42,930 nucleotides of DNA, taken from contig CAJWSE010000001.1 in NCBI GenBank assembly GCA_913046275.1, positions 1 to 42,930 of the forward strand, read 5' to 3'. The position numbers and the translations under genes were made by a program. Positions 36,986 through 42,930 of this stretch are shown here, in pieces. A model generated the notes under the pieces. It was given only the letters and a program-made list of their open reading frames with translations, had not been told where the DNA came from and did not search any database. Source of the DNA: an uncultured Phycisphaerae bacterium (GTDB lineage Bacteria; Planctomycetota; Phycisphaerae; Phycisphaerales; SM1A02). Every line of letters begins with the position of its first letter. Position 1 is the first letter of the stretch.

Positions 36986-37957
36986 TTACTCGCTTGCTTT
37001 ACCAATAAACATACCAACTAGGCCGGCAATAATCGCAAATACAGCAAATCCACCACCCCAAATCATGACATCATTTGTCACCATTGCGCCAAGTTTTGGT
37101 GAGACGCCCATAATGCTTGTTATAAGCATAAGACAAACTGCTACCAATGCAATCATTGCACCAAGCAGGAACCCTACGCCAGCACCAGACCACTTACCAT
37201 CGTACATTTCTGTGTGTGCAACTGTAAGGCCCATCGGTGCATTGGTAGCAATTGGTGCAACCGTCTCGGGCTCTGTTGCATCAAATAGTCCAGAAGCATT
37301 TGCTCCAAAATCACCACTTTCATCACCTTCCCAAACTTCATCAAGCAGTTCGGCGCCAAGGGAGGTGTCGTCTGATTCTCGAGTAAGGTCAAGCAGACCA
37401 CTTCCGCTTCCAACTGATTCTAAACTAAGTTCTTCATCAACAGCATCTGCAACGCGTGTTTCGGCAGAGTCATCATCTTCTCCACCTTCAAAAGCTATAC
37501 CAAGACCACTGTCTGCACTCGAGCCCCCACCAAGATCTAGGCCTGCGGCACTACCAGAGTCACCCATATCAAAACCAAAACCACTACCGCCAAGATCTAA
37601 TCCGGCACCACTTCCAGCAAGACCCAAACCAGTTCCACTATCACCAAGACCAAAGCCGCCGCTCCCTTCGCTGGTGGATGGGTTGTCAATGTCTGCTGTA
37701 ACATCTGCCCCTGGAACATCGGCCGCGGAATCTGCTAAGCCAAAGCCTATAGATGAACCACCTGAAAAATCCAAATCTAGGTCATCAACCTTATCTGCAT
37801 CTCCGGCAATCAAATCGACTTGTTGCCGTTTAAACATAATTTGATCGCCATCTCGCATTTCTTCGAGCTGACCAGATTGAGCCATTTCACGAATATCGTC
37901 TTCGCTTTTGCTTAAACGTTCGCTTGCTTCTGCCAATGTATAGAACAATTTTGCCAT
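36986..37957 (-). CDS. HTH protein with Gly/Asp-rich linker and two membrane helices
   Basis: The first 55 residues resemble an excisionase/MerR-type helix-turn-helix (LFYTLAEASERLSKSEDDI, then a wing with FKRQQVDLIAG). Residues about 60-250 are a low-complexity Gly/Asp/Ser-rich linker with repeated blocks such as GLGLAGSGAG and GFGFDMGDSG. Two hydrophobic helices close the protein at about 258-282 (GAMIALVAVCLMLITSIMG) and 297-318. A DNA- or protein-binding head is thus tethered to the membrane by a flexible acidic arm. It is followed by psd. TAAACT lies 6 bases before the ATG. Confidence 0.75.
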   Translation of the reverse strand: MAKLFYTLAEASERLSKSEDDIREMAQSGQLEEMRDGDQIMFKRQQVDLIAGDADKVDDLDLDFSGGSSIGFGLADSAADVPGADVTADIDNPSTSEGSGGFGLGDSGTGLGLAGSGAGLDLGGSGFGFDMGDSGSAAGLDLGGGSSADSGLGIAFEGGEDDDSAETRVADAVDEELSLESVGSGSGLLDLTRESDDTSLGAELLDEVWEGDESGDFGANASGLFDATEPETVAPIATNAPMGLTVAHTEMYDGKWSGAGVGFLLGAMIALVAVCLMLITSIMGVSPKLGAMVTNDVMIWGGGFAVFAIIAGLVGMFIGKASE

Positions 37958-37963
37958 AGGGAT

Positions 37964-37969
37964 AGTTTA
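37964..37969 (-). promoter_or_regulatory. -10-like hexamer upstream of the HTH-membrane gene
   Basis: TAAACT on the minus strand ends 6 bases before the ATG. GGAG overlaps its upstream edge but is 12 bases from the start codon, which is long for a ribosome binding site. Confidence 0.35.
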
Positions 37970-38186
37970 CTCCGATTGGTAAGTGTATGCCATGATAAAC
38001 CTGGCGGCAAGTGTTATAGAAATCTGCTCGATAGAAACCTTGGATACTGCATTGTTAGGCATATCACAAGTTACGCTGGAATTTTGATTCGGGCGCAGTG
38101 TCTCAAATCATGTGAAATCTCGTTGATAATCACTTTATCTCATGCGAAACTGTGGCCTGCGCTCATTTTTTTAAAAAAACTACGGT

Positions 38187-38215
38187 TTCAATCGAATTGT
38201 GGACGAAAATATTAT
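38187..38215 (+). promoter_or_regulatory. Possible promoter of the sigma factor gene in a 317-base gap
   Basis: TTCAAT (38187-38192) and TATTAT (38210-38215) are 17 bases apart, with the -10 a 5 of 6 match. The transcript would have a leader of about 50 bases carrying AGGGA before the ATG. The surrounding gap, 37958-38274, holds no convincing gene but contains a perfect T7A7 palindrome at 38166-38179. Confidence 0.35.
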
Positions 38216-38274
38216 GCTGGGCAGTGCGTGTTCACTAAGCCCATACATTGCAACACGTTTCAGGGAAGAAACCA

Positions 38275-39111
38275 ATGATGAATCATCCAGAACAGGATGG
38301 TGGCGATTTTCTGCCACCATATCACCGAAGAATAGAAAATAGCAAGTCTGAGCCTGAATTTGCAATTGCGATGATGACGCGTTTTAAACGAATAGAATGC
38401 GCTTTTGCGCAATCTTGGCTTCTTGAATACTACATGCAAACACTTGTTCGAAAAACTGCAAAGCGCATTTGCTCAAACCTCCCAAAATGTATTGATCCCG
38501 AAGATTTGATTCAAACTGCTTATTTTGGTCTTCAGGATTGCTTAACAAAGTACGAACCAGAACGAAACAATAAATTCGAAACATATGCAAGAAGACGTAT
38601 TGAAGGCTCAATGCTTGACTTCTTAAGACGCGAAGACCCCGCATCACGATTAGCCCGATCAAGAACAAAAATGATTGCCAATGGAATAAACCAATTCCAT
38701 GCAGAATATGGTCGGCGACCCACGAACGATGAGTTAAAAGAGCAATTACAAATGAATGGCCAAGAGTTTACGAATGTAATGAAGGATATGCACGTACCAA
38801 ATACCCTTTCATTTCACACCGCGAGTGAAGATCAGGATGCTGAGGGTCTTGCCTCAATCTCTGTAGAACTAAAACATGTTGATATCTGTTATACCGAGCG
38901 TAATGACCTGCGAACATGGCTGTGTAATGAGTTAGATACATACGACACGCTGATTGTGCTCTTAACGTATTACGAAGGCCTCACTATGCTTGAGGTTGGA
39001 GACACACTTGGATACAGTGAATCACGTGTAAGCCAACGTTTAAAGCATATTCAAGCTCTACTAAAGAGTAAACTTGGGAACAAGGATGCTTCCTGGGCAC
39101 TAGCTAGTTAA
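38275..39111 (+). CDS. Sigma-70 family factor, FliA/WhiG-like
   Basis: This 278-residue protein has sigma region 2 (DPEDLIQTAYFGLQDCLTKY, then FETYARRRIEGSMLDFLRR), region 3 (ARSRTKMIANGINQFHAEYGR, then PTNDELKEQL) and region 4 (LTMLEVGDTLGYSESRVSQRL). The ARRRIEGSMLDFLR block is typical of the FliA/WhiG group. No flagellar genes are in the window. AGGGA lies 8 bases before the ATG at 38275; a TTG at 38248 is less likely. It probably directs transcription of an alternative regulon. Its end overlaps the small membrane protein gene on the other strand by 8 bases. Confidence 0.9.
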   Translation: MMNHPEQDGGDFLPPYHRRIENSKSEPEFAIAMMTRFKRIECAFAQSWLLEYYMQTLVRKTAKRICSNLPKCIDPEDLIQTAYFGLQDCLTKYEPERNNKFETYARRRIEGSMLDFLRREDPASRLARSRTKMIANGINQFHAEYGRRPTNDELKEQLQMNGQEFTNVMKDMHVPNTLSFHTASEDQDAEGLASISVELKHVDICYTERNDLRTWLCNELDTYDTLIVLLTYYEGLTMLEVGDTLGYSESRVSQRLKHIQALLKSKLGNKDASWALAS

Positions 39112-39343
39112 GATTCGGCACAATAAATTGAACAAATAAACTAATCGCAATTGCTATCGCAACTATGCCTAAGACTATTTGGGTGGTCATTAAAAAAACT
39201 GAACGCCAATAGCTAGCATAACTTTTGTGACGAAGTGCGCGGTAAATAATTGAAATACCAAATGACATTGGTAACAACAAAACATACCAATATGATTGCA
39301 TTGCATTCATGGGTTCAAAAAATGGAATCCAGCCTAACATCAC
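39104..39343 (-). CDS. Small membrane protein (two helices)
   Basis: This 79-residue protein has two hydrophobic helices (MQSYWYVLLLPMSFGISII and FLMTTQIVLGIVAIAIAISL) joined by a basic loop (YRALRHKSY). It is unrecognised. Its ATG overlaps the end of the upstream gene by 4 bases (ATGA), so it is translationally coupled to it and is probably real despite its size. The 3' end overlaps the sigma factor gene. Confidence 0.65.
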   Translation of the reverse strand: MMLGWIPFFEPMNAMQSYWYVLLLPMSFGISIIYRALRHKSYASYWRSVFLMTTQIVLGIVAIAIAISLFVQFIVPNLN

Positions 39344-39789
39344 GAAACCACCTTGTTTCTTCTTGGACCTCTGCGTTCAAGATCATCAGAAGGCTTGGCT
39401 TGAAATAAATCAAGTAATACAACAAAATTCATTAGGCCTGCCATTGCAATGAATAGTATGCCTAGTTCATTTGAATGGCTTAAACCAACTAGGGTTGCTT
39501 TTTCTGCAATTGGTAGTGGAATAATTAACCAGTGGTTCAACAAATCAATCAACAAGACAATAAGACCGCACCAAATTTGTGCGACGAACCACAGGCTATC
39601 ATTCGTATGATCAACAGCGTCAATTCCACCGACCAGAACGCCACACATAACCAAGAAAAACACCCCTATCATGATAAGAAAACCTCTTCGTTGCTGGCCA
39701 ATTTGCACGTGGCCTAAACCAGGCACAAGGATGCCCAAAAAAATAGCAAGGATGTTCGGAGAATGGTCTTGTTGCTCAATTTTAGTCAT
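39340..39789 (-). CDS. Membrane protein, possibly DUF6677-like
   Basis: This 149-residue protein has about four hydrophobic helices and an N-terminal motif LVPGLGHVQIGQQRRGF, which resembles planctomycete DUF6677-type proteins and TM2-like domains (P-G-x-GH-x-x-G-x-x-x-x-G). A charged C-terminus ends in RRGPRRNK. It is the first gene of a two-gene unit with the 79-residue protein. Function unknown. Confidence 0.68.
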   Translation of the reverse strand: MTKIEQQDHSPNILAIFLGILVPGLGHVQIGQQRRGFLIMIGVFFLVMCGVLVGGIDAVDHTNDSLWFVAQIWCGLIVLLIDLLNHWLIIPLPIAEKATLVGLSHSNELGILFIAMAGLMNFVVLLDLFQAKPSDDLERRGPRRNKVVS

Positions 39790-39900
39790 AATAGTTATGG
39801 GTTTAGTTGCTAGTTTATTGCAAAATTATATCTTTAATCCCTATTCCTATCGTTCTAGGGGCTTGGCCCGCTCCAATGAGTTCATCATAGGGTAAAAACC

Positions 39901-40008
39901 ATGACTGTATCAAAAAACTTAACCAACCAAGTAAGCCGCAGATTAGAAAAAACTCCTGCGAGGCGCTTAGAAGAAGGGATCGCAAGTCAAATTCTATTTA
40001 GCTATTAA
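39901..40008 (+). CDS. Possible small protein (35 residues)
   Basis: An ATG at 39901 opens a 35-codon frame ending TAA, with sequence MTVSKNLTNQVSRRLEKT at the start and a basic centre (RRLE, ARRLEEG). AGGG lies 8 bases upstream. It sits alone between two minus-strand genes. It may be a real small protein or a chance frame; coding bias cannot be judged at this length. Confidence 0.3.
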   Translation: MTVSKNLTNQVSRRLEKTPARRLEEGIASQILFSY

Positions 40009-40020
40009 ACCCATTGAGAA

Positions 40021-40278
40021 TTATTCAAAGTGATCGGCATTGAGTTGAATATATTTATGCCATTCATCAGGCAAATCCTCTTCTGGAAAAATTGCTTGCA
40101 CGGGACATTCGTCAACGCACAGCCCGCAATCAATGCAAGTATCGGGATCTATGTACAACATTTCGGAATCAACAAACTTATCACTGTCCTGTACTGGATG
40201 TATGCAATCTACGGGACAAACATCAACACACGCAGTGTCTTTTGTTCCAATACATGGTTCGGCAATAATATGAGTCAT
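40021..40278 (-). CDS. FdxA-like ferredoxin
   Basis: This 85-residue ferredoxin has two cluster-binding blocks: CIGTKDTACVDVCPVDCI at the N-terminus, the spacing of the seven-iron Azotobacter type, and CIDCGLCVDECPV in the second half. The start at 40278 gives the normal MTHIIAEPCI. It is shorter than the roughly 107 residues of typical FdxA. It would pass electrons to partners in the cytoplasm, and which ones cannot be told. No clear ribosome binding site is seen. Confidence 0.92.
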   Translation of the reverse strand: MTHIIAEPCIGTKDTACVDVCPVDCIHPVQDSDKFVDSEMLYIDPDTCIDCGLCVDECPVQAIFPEEDLPDEWHKYIQLNADHFE

Positions 40279-40368
40279 CATATTTTACTTCGTACATGTT
40301 CTAGTCAAAAGTTAAATAATCTTCTCAATAAATATATTATTACCTGATTCCTCAACTTTATCGGGTGT

Positions 40369-40401
40369 AAAAAAAGAAACGACCTCAAATGAGGCCGTTT
40401 C
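40369..40401 (-). terminator. Rho-independent terminator after the histone-like gene
   Basis: On the minus strand GAAACGGCCTC pairs with GAGGTCGTTTC (11 pairs, one G-U) with a 4-base loop, followed by seven T residues. It lies about 30 bases past the stop of the histone H1-like gene and is the strongest terminator in the window. Confidence 0.88.
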
Positions 40402-40432
40402 CTTATGTGATCCAGAGTTGAATAACGCTCGC

Positions 40433-40597
40433 TTATTTGCGTCGGCGGCGAGTAGCTTTCTTGCGAGTAGCTTTCCTCTTAGGAGCAGCTTTCTTGCGAG
40501 TAGCTTTCTTACGGGTAGCTTTCTTGCGAGTAGCCTTCTTCTTAGGGGCAGCTTTCTTGCGAGTAGCTTTCTTACGGGTAGCTTTCTTTTTGGCCAT
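40433..40597 (-). CDS. Lysine-rich histone H1-like protein
   Basis: This 54-residue protein is almost entirely Lys, Arg, Ala and Thr, made of repeats of KKATR and KKAAPK, ending RRRRK. Such proteins (like bacterial Hc1/AlgP and eukaryotic H1 tails) bind and condense DNA. The start at 40597 follows AGGAGG by 9 bases; two in-frame ATGs (one at 40603, one at 40651) lie upstream but fit the ribosome binding site less well. The repeated gene sequence is itself a tandem array. It is followed by a strong terminator. Confidence 0.85.
   Translation of the reverse strand: MAKKKATRKKATRKKAAPKKKATRKKATRKKATRKKAAPKRKATRKKATRRRRK
40440..40595. repeat. Tandem repeat within the histone-like gene
   Basis: Units of about 15 bases, built on GCGAGTAGCTTTCTT and GCGGGTAGC variants, recur about ten times on the plus strand and encode the KKATR/KKAAP repeats. 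The array is coding, and length changes would add or remove five-residue blocks. Confidence 0.7.
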
Positions 40598-40641
40598 GAT
40601 CATTGACCTCCTTGTTTCAACAATACGCGCGTTTGGATCAC

Positions 40642-40658
40642 TAACGGACATTCCGTTA
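40642..40658. promoter_or_regulatory. Perfect inverted repeat upstream of the histone-like gene
   Basis: TAACGGA (40642-40648) and TCCGTTA (40652-40658) are separated by CAT, 45-61 bases upstream of the start codon. It may be an operator for a dimeric regulator or a leader hairpin in the histone-like transcript. Confidence 0.5.
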
Positions 40659-41047
40659 AGAGATTTGTAACCGTATCGGGCTTCAATTGGAAGAGTCTTT
40701 ATTAAAAAAATTTGCGTAACACGAGTTTTGTATAATTGTTACGCGTTTTATTTAGTGCAAATCAAATTTAAAAAGTGCATCTACGGTGTGTTGCGCATTG
40801 TTTTTGGGAACAAAAGTTTATGTTTTAAAAAAAAATGACATTAGTTATAACTTTTTTGTTTTTTTATACTTATGAAAGAATTTTTGGTGTTGTATAAGTT
40901 TTTTTAGTGTCGATGTAACGAAAAGTTTTTCTTTTATATAAGGAACGCCTTTTGCGACACCAGTGATTTTTGTTTGTAAATCAAATATAAATAATTTTTT
41001 GATATTTTTTGCAAAATATAACATTTAGAACAAGAAAGTTCTTTTTT
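40659..41047. other. Gene-free, very AT-rich region with many T-tracts
   Basis: This 389-base stretch has no credible gene. It contains at least nine runs of five or more T or A (for example near 40805, 40830, 40854, 40862, 40883, 40902, 40928, 40969, 40997 and 41008) and a possible -10 (TTATATAAGG near 40934-40943). Such DNA is often curved or easily melted. No tRNA or known RNA motif was seen. It presumably holds promoters for the histone-like gene and for the M16 gene. Confidence 0.5.
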
Positions 41048-42298
41048 ATGAAACAAATTCAACTGCATACTTGTGCAAATGGAATGCGAATTGTTACTGA
41101 AAGCATCCCTAATGTAAAAACAGTTGCGCTGAATTGGGGCGTTCCCGCTGGAGTGGCCACAAACAAATATGATGGCGCAAGCGTATTGCTTACAGAATTA
41201 ATTCAGCGAGGTGCTGGGCAACAAGATGCGAAAGAGTACAGCAATGCACTTAGCGCTCTTGGTAGCAAGCACTATTACACGTGCGGTATTTCCTATATCA
41301 GGTTAACTTCGACCGTACTGTCAACTCGATTTCTCGAGGTCTTTCCAATCTTGCGAAACTCCTTTCTTGAACCAAAACTGTTAGAAAGCGAGTTTGGCGC
41401 TGTAAAAAGACTGTGTTTACAGTCTATTCAATCTTTGGGTGATAATCCTTCACAAATCGCAAGCATTGCACTTAACGAAGCTCATTTACCAAAGCCATTC
41501 AATCGTTCTGGATATGGGTGCCAAAGCGATATTGAGCACCTAACTCCCAGCATGTTACAAAAAGTTTGGAAGGAAACATTCGTTCCAGATGGTTCCATTC
41601 TGACCGTTGCGGGCGACTTACAGCACGGTAAGGTCGTTGAGTTGGTTGAACAACATACAAATAAGTGGTTCGGAAAAAGAAATATAATTAAAGAACAAAG
41701 TGCTGCTTCTAGAGAGCAACGCCACATTGAACATAATTCTTCACAAGTTCACATAGCGATTGGATTTGACGGTCCAAATGCTACAGATGAAAACACACTG
41801 CTTGAATCTATTGCGATGTCGATCTTTGGCGGTGCAACAAGTGGTCGCTTATTCACTGAAGTTCGACAAAAGCGCTCACTTTGTTACAGTGTTTCCGCAG
41901 GATACTCGCCTTCAAAAGAACGATCTATGGTTCGCATATATGCCGGTACAACGCCCGAAAGAGCAAATGAAACCATCAGCGTGTGCCTTAAGCAACTGCA
42001 CCGCCTGAAAGACGGTATTACCCAAGAAGAGTTTACTCGTTCAGTTACCCGAATGAAATCGAAGATTGTCATGCAAAGTGAATCCACTGCAGCTCGCGCT
42101 GGTGCTCTGTGGAATGATTTATATGCAAGAAATTACACAAGATCTGTTCAGGAATGCCTGCAACAGTTTGAGGGTATTACATATGAAAGAGTAAATCAAT
42201 GGCTCAAACAACGAGAGTTTGGCGCAATCACACTGGCCACTGTAGGACCAAACAACATTCAATTTGATTACGAAACCCTTACTGGACCTGATTATTAA
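41048..42298 (+). CDS. M16-family peptidase-like protein lacking the zinc motif
   Basis: This 416-residue protein matches the M16 (insulinase/mitochondrial processing peptidase) fold: an N-terminal NGMRIVTESIPNV, VAGDL near residue 192, and in the second half FGGATSGRLFTEVRQKRSLCYSVSAGYSP, the conserved R-x-x-Y region. Where active members have H-x-x-E-H (HFLEH), it reads VLLTE (residues 46-50), so zinc cannot be held there. Non-catalytic partners of this kind usually pair with an active M16 subunit, but none is adjacent in this window. The start at 41048 gives the normal N-terminus; no clear Shine-Dalgarno sequence is present. Confidence 0.85.
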   Translation: MKQIQLHTCANGMRIVTESIPNVKTVALNWGVPAGVATNKYDGASVLLTELIQRGAGQQDAKEYSNALSALGSKHYYTCGISYIRLTSTVLSTRFLEVFPILRNSFLEPKLLESEFGAVKRLCLQSIQSLGDNPSQIASIALNEAHLPKPFNRSGYGCQSDIEHLTPSMLQKVWKETFVPDGSILTVAGDLQHGKVVELVEQHTNKWFGKRNIIKEQSAASREQRHIEHNSSQVHIAIGFDGPNATDENTLLESIAMSIFGGATSGRLFTEVRQKRSLCYSVSAGYSPSKERSMVRIYAGTTPERANETISVCLKQLHRLKDGITQEEFTRSVTRMKSKIVMQSESTAARAGALWNDLYARNYTRSVQECLQQFEGITYERVNQWLKQREFGAITLATVGPNNIQFDYETLTGPDY

Positions 42299-42930
42299 TT
42301 GATTGGAACTTCAGCTAAACATGGCTGTTGTATGCTAGAGCCAAGCTCTGGTTGGGACGGTTTAAAATATTCAAATACCTGCTGACCGTTAACAAGGCGT
42401 GCTGGAAAGAGTGATAGTACGGAGTCGACTTCTTTACTATAAAATCCCGTTTCGGGGTCAAGCGCCCTACTGCCAAACAGTCCAACAGTGACTGAACTTA
42501 AATCAACCTCGTCATTATGGTAAAAATACGCTTCGAAACCCTTTAGACGAAGCTCGTGGGCATATTGTTCTGCGGAAGCCCTTCTTTTTAAACTTGGATA
42601 TTGGCCACTTTCAAAATCACCCCAAACAGCTACCTCAAGAGTGAATATAGGGACGAGTGTAGGAAACTCCTTTCGAACACTCCACAAATCATAAGGGTGG
42701 AGAGCCTTTTGCTTTATTGGAGGCTTGAATTTCATGAGAATCAACTGTTTAAAAAGTTGACCGCCCTGCCGATCTGGAATGCTTCGAAGCATCGCTATAT
42801 CATTTTGCGCTTGCGGGTCGTCATATCCTTGATAGGAGCCATATGTAAGCGCAGAGCCACGACTGCGGGGTCTACAAGCTAAAAAATGGGTAAGAGGAGG
42901 ATATTGGGCTGCAATCTGCTGGCGGGATGT
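42295..42930 (-). CDS. Unrecognised protein, N-terminus beyond the right edge
   Basis: The frame stays open from 42295 to the end of the window (212 codons), so the gene begins outside it. An internal Met at 42792 is an unlikely start because the upstream residues (GSYQGYDDPQAQNDIAM) look coding. A segment FLACRPRSRG near the start could be the end of a lipoprotein signal peptide. The rest contains LWSVRKEFPTLVPIFTLEVAVWG and QYAHELRLKGFEAYFYHNDE, the latter like an SPOR-type repeat-fold. Function unknown. It overlaps the M16 gene by 4 bases at the 3' end. Confidence 0.6.
   Translation of the reverse strand, partial: TSRQQIAAQYPPLTHFLACRPRSRGSALTYGSYQGYDDPQAQNDIAMLRSIPDRQGGQLFKQLILMKFKPPIKQKALHPYDLWSVRKEFPTLVPIFTLEVAVWGDFESGQYPSLKRRASAEQYAHELRLKGFEAYFYHNDEVDLSSVTVGLFGSRALDPETGFYSKEVDSVLSLFPARLVNGQQVFEYFKPSQPELGSSIQQPCLAEVPIN

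Noticed and set aside
36777..37844. 355-codon open frame on the plus strand
   Set aside because: It is the mirror of the Gly/Asp-rich linker of the HTH-membrane protein and of psd. Its product is Pro/Ser/Lys low complexity (for example RPKPVPLSPRPKP) with no domain, while the minus-strand genes match known features.
37976..38278. 100-codon frame in the gap before the sigma factor
   Set aside because: No ribosome binding site, no conserved pattern, and a cysteine-rich random-looking product.
40440..40595. CRISPR-like array
   Set aside because: The units are adjacent without unique spacers, and they code for a repeated peptide in one open frame.
40437..40670. Leucine/phenylalanine-rich frames opposite the histone-like gene
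   Set aside because: They are antisense reads of the KKATR repeat and repeat simple blocks such as RVAFL; the minus-strand product fits a known class.

Overview
The window looks like one stretch of chromosome from an uncultured or little-studied planctomycete, most likely of the Phycisphaerae/Phycisphaerales type. The reasons are: two unrelated secreted proteins that end in the same dockerin-like tail (GD.NGDG...WG.C...CPAD..GDG...W) common in that group; tandem clpP genes; several Hanks-type kinases; a WhiG/FliA-like sigma factor; small membrane proteins and a helix-turn-helix/low-complexity/membrane protein of planctomycete style; and housekeeping genes scattered rather than in classical operons (nuoD, nuoG and atpD each stand apart from their usual partners). 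By eye the DNA is moderately AT-rich. I see no insertion sequence, prophage, CRISPR array, rRNA or tRNA. Genes are packed tightly, with many ATGA or few-base overlaps.

Layout. 1-4642 (minus): 5' part of nuoD, a two-domain ABC permease, a subtilisin-like secreted protein with a dockerin-like tail, and a lipoprotein. 4789-9045 (plus): a five-heme secreted cytochrome with the same tail, pyrB, and a tryptophanase. 9048-16874 (minus): a probable operon of an M3 metallopeptidase fused to two FKBP domains, an MFS transporter, a membrane-anchored protein and nuoG, separated by a strong terminator from a lone atpD. 17043-23374 (plus): a FabZ-like dehydratase, an enlarged acyl carrier protein and a second dehydratase, then a terminator, coaD, a metallo-beta-lactamase-fold protein without its histidines, a large secreted protein, and gpmI. 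holA (minus) is convergent with gpmI. 24410-29325 (plus): FHA-GAF histidine kinase, clpP1-clpP2, small lipoprotein, degenerate amidase, Ser/Thr kinase. 29327-32291 (minus): a membrane Ser/Thr kinase with a propeller-like exterior, a BFD-type [2Fe-2S] protein translationally coupled to it, and a LigD-phosphoesterase-like protein. The rest holds a TPR lipoprotein, metG, a secreted TPR protein, psd, an HTH-membrane protein, the sigma factor, two small membrane proteins, a ferredoxin, a 54-residue lysine-rich histone H1-like protein, an M16-family protein without its zinc motif, and the C-terminal part of one more gene at the right edge.

Three themes stand out. First, many genes without a Shine-Dalgarno sequence have a -10-like hexamer (TATAAT, TACAAT, TACACT, TAAACT) only 6-11 bases before the start codon, which suggests leaderless or nearly leaderless transcription. 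Second, several proteins are recognisable enzymes with missing or altered catalytic residues (MBL fold, amidase, M16, one ClpP, the subtilase). Third, there are unusual fusions or couplings: M3-FKBP-FKBP, BFD plus kinase, and a PE-like domain plus a second domain. No CRISPR-like or clearly defensive system was found. The best candidates for undescribed biology are the M3-FKBP-FKBP operon, the BFD/kinase operon, and the dehydratase-ACP-dehydratase trio. All calls come from reading the sequence; no database search was run.
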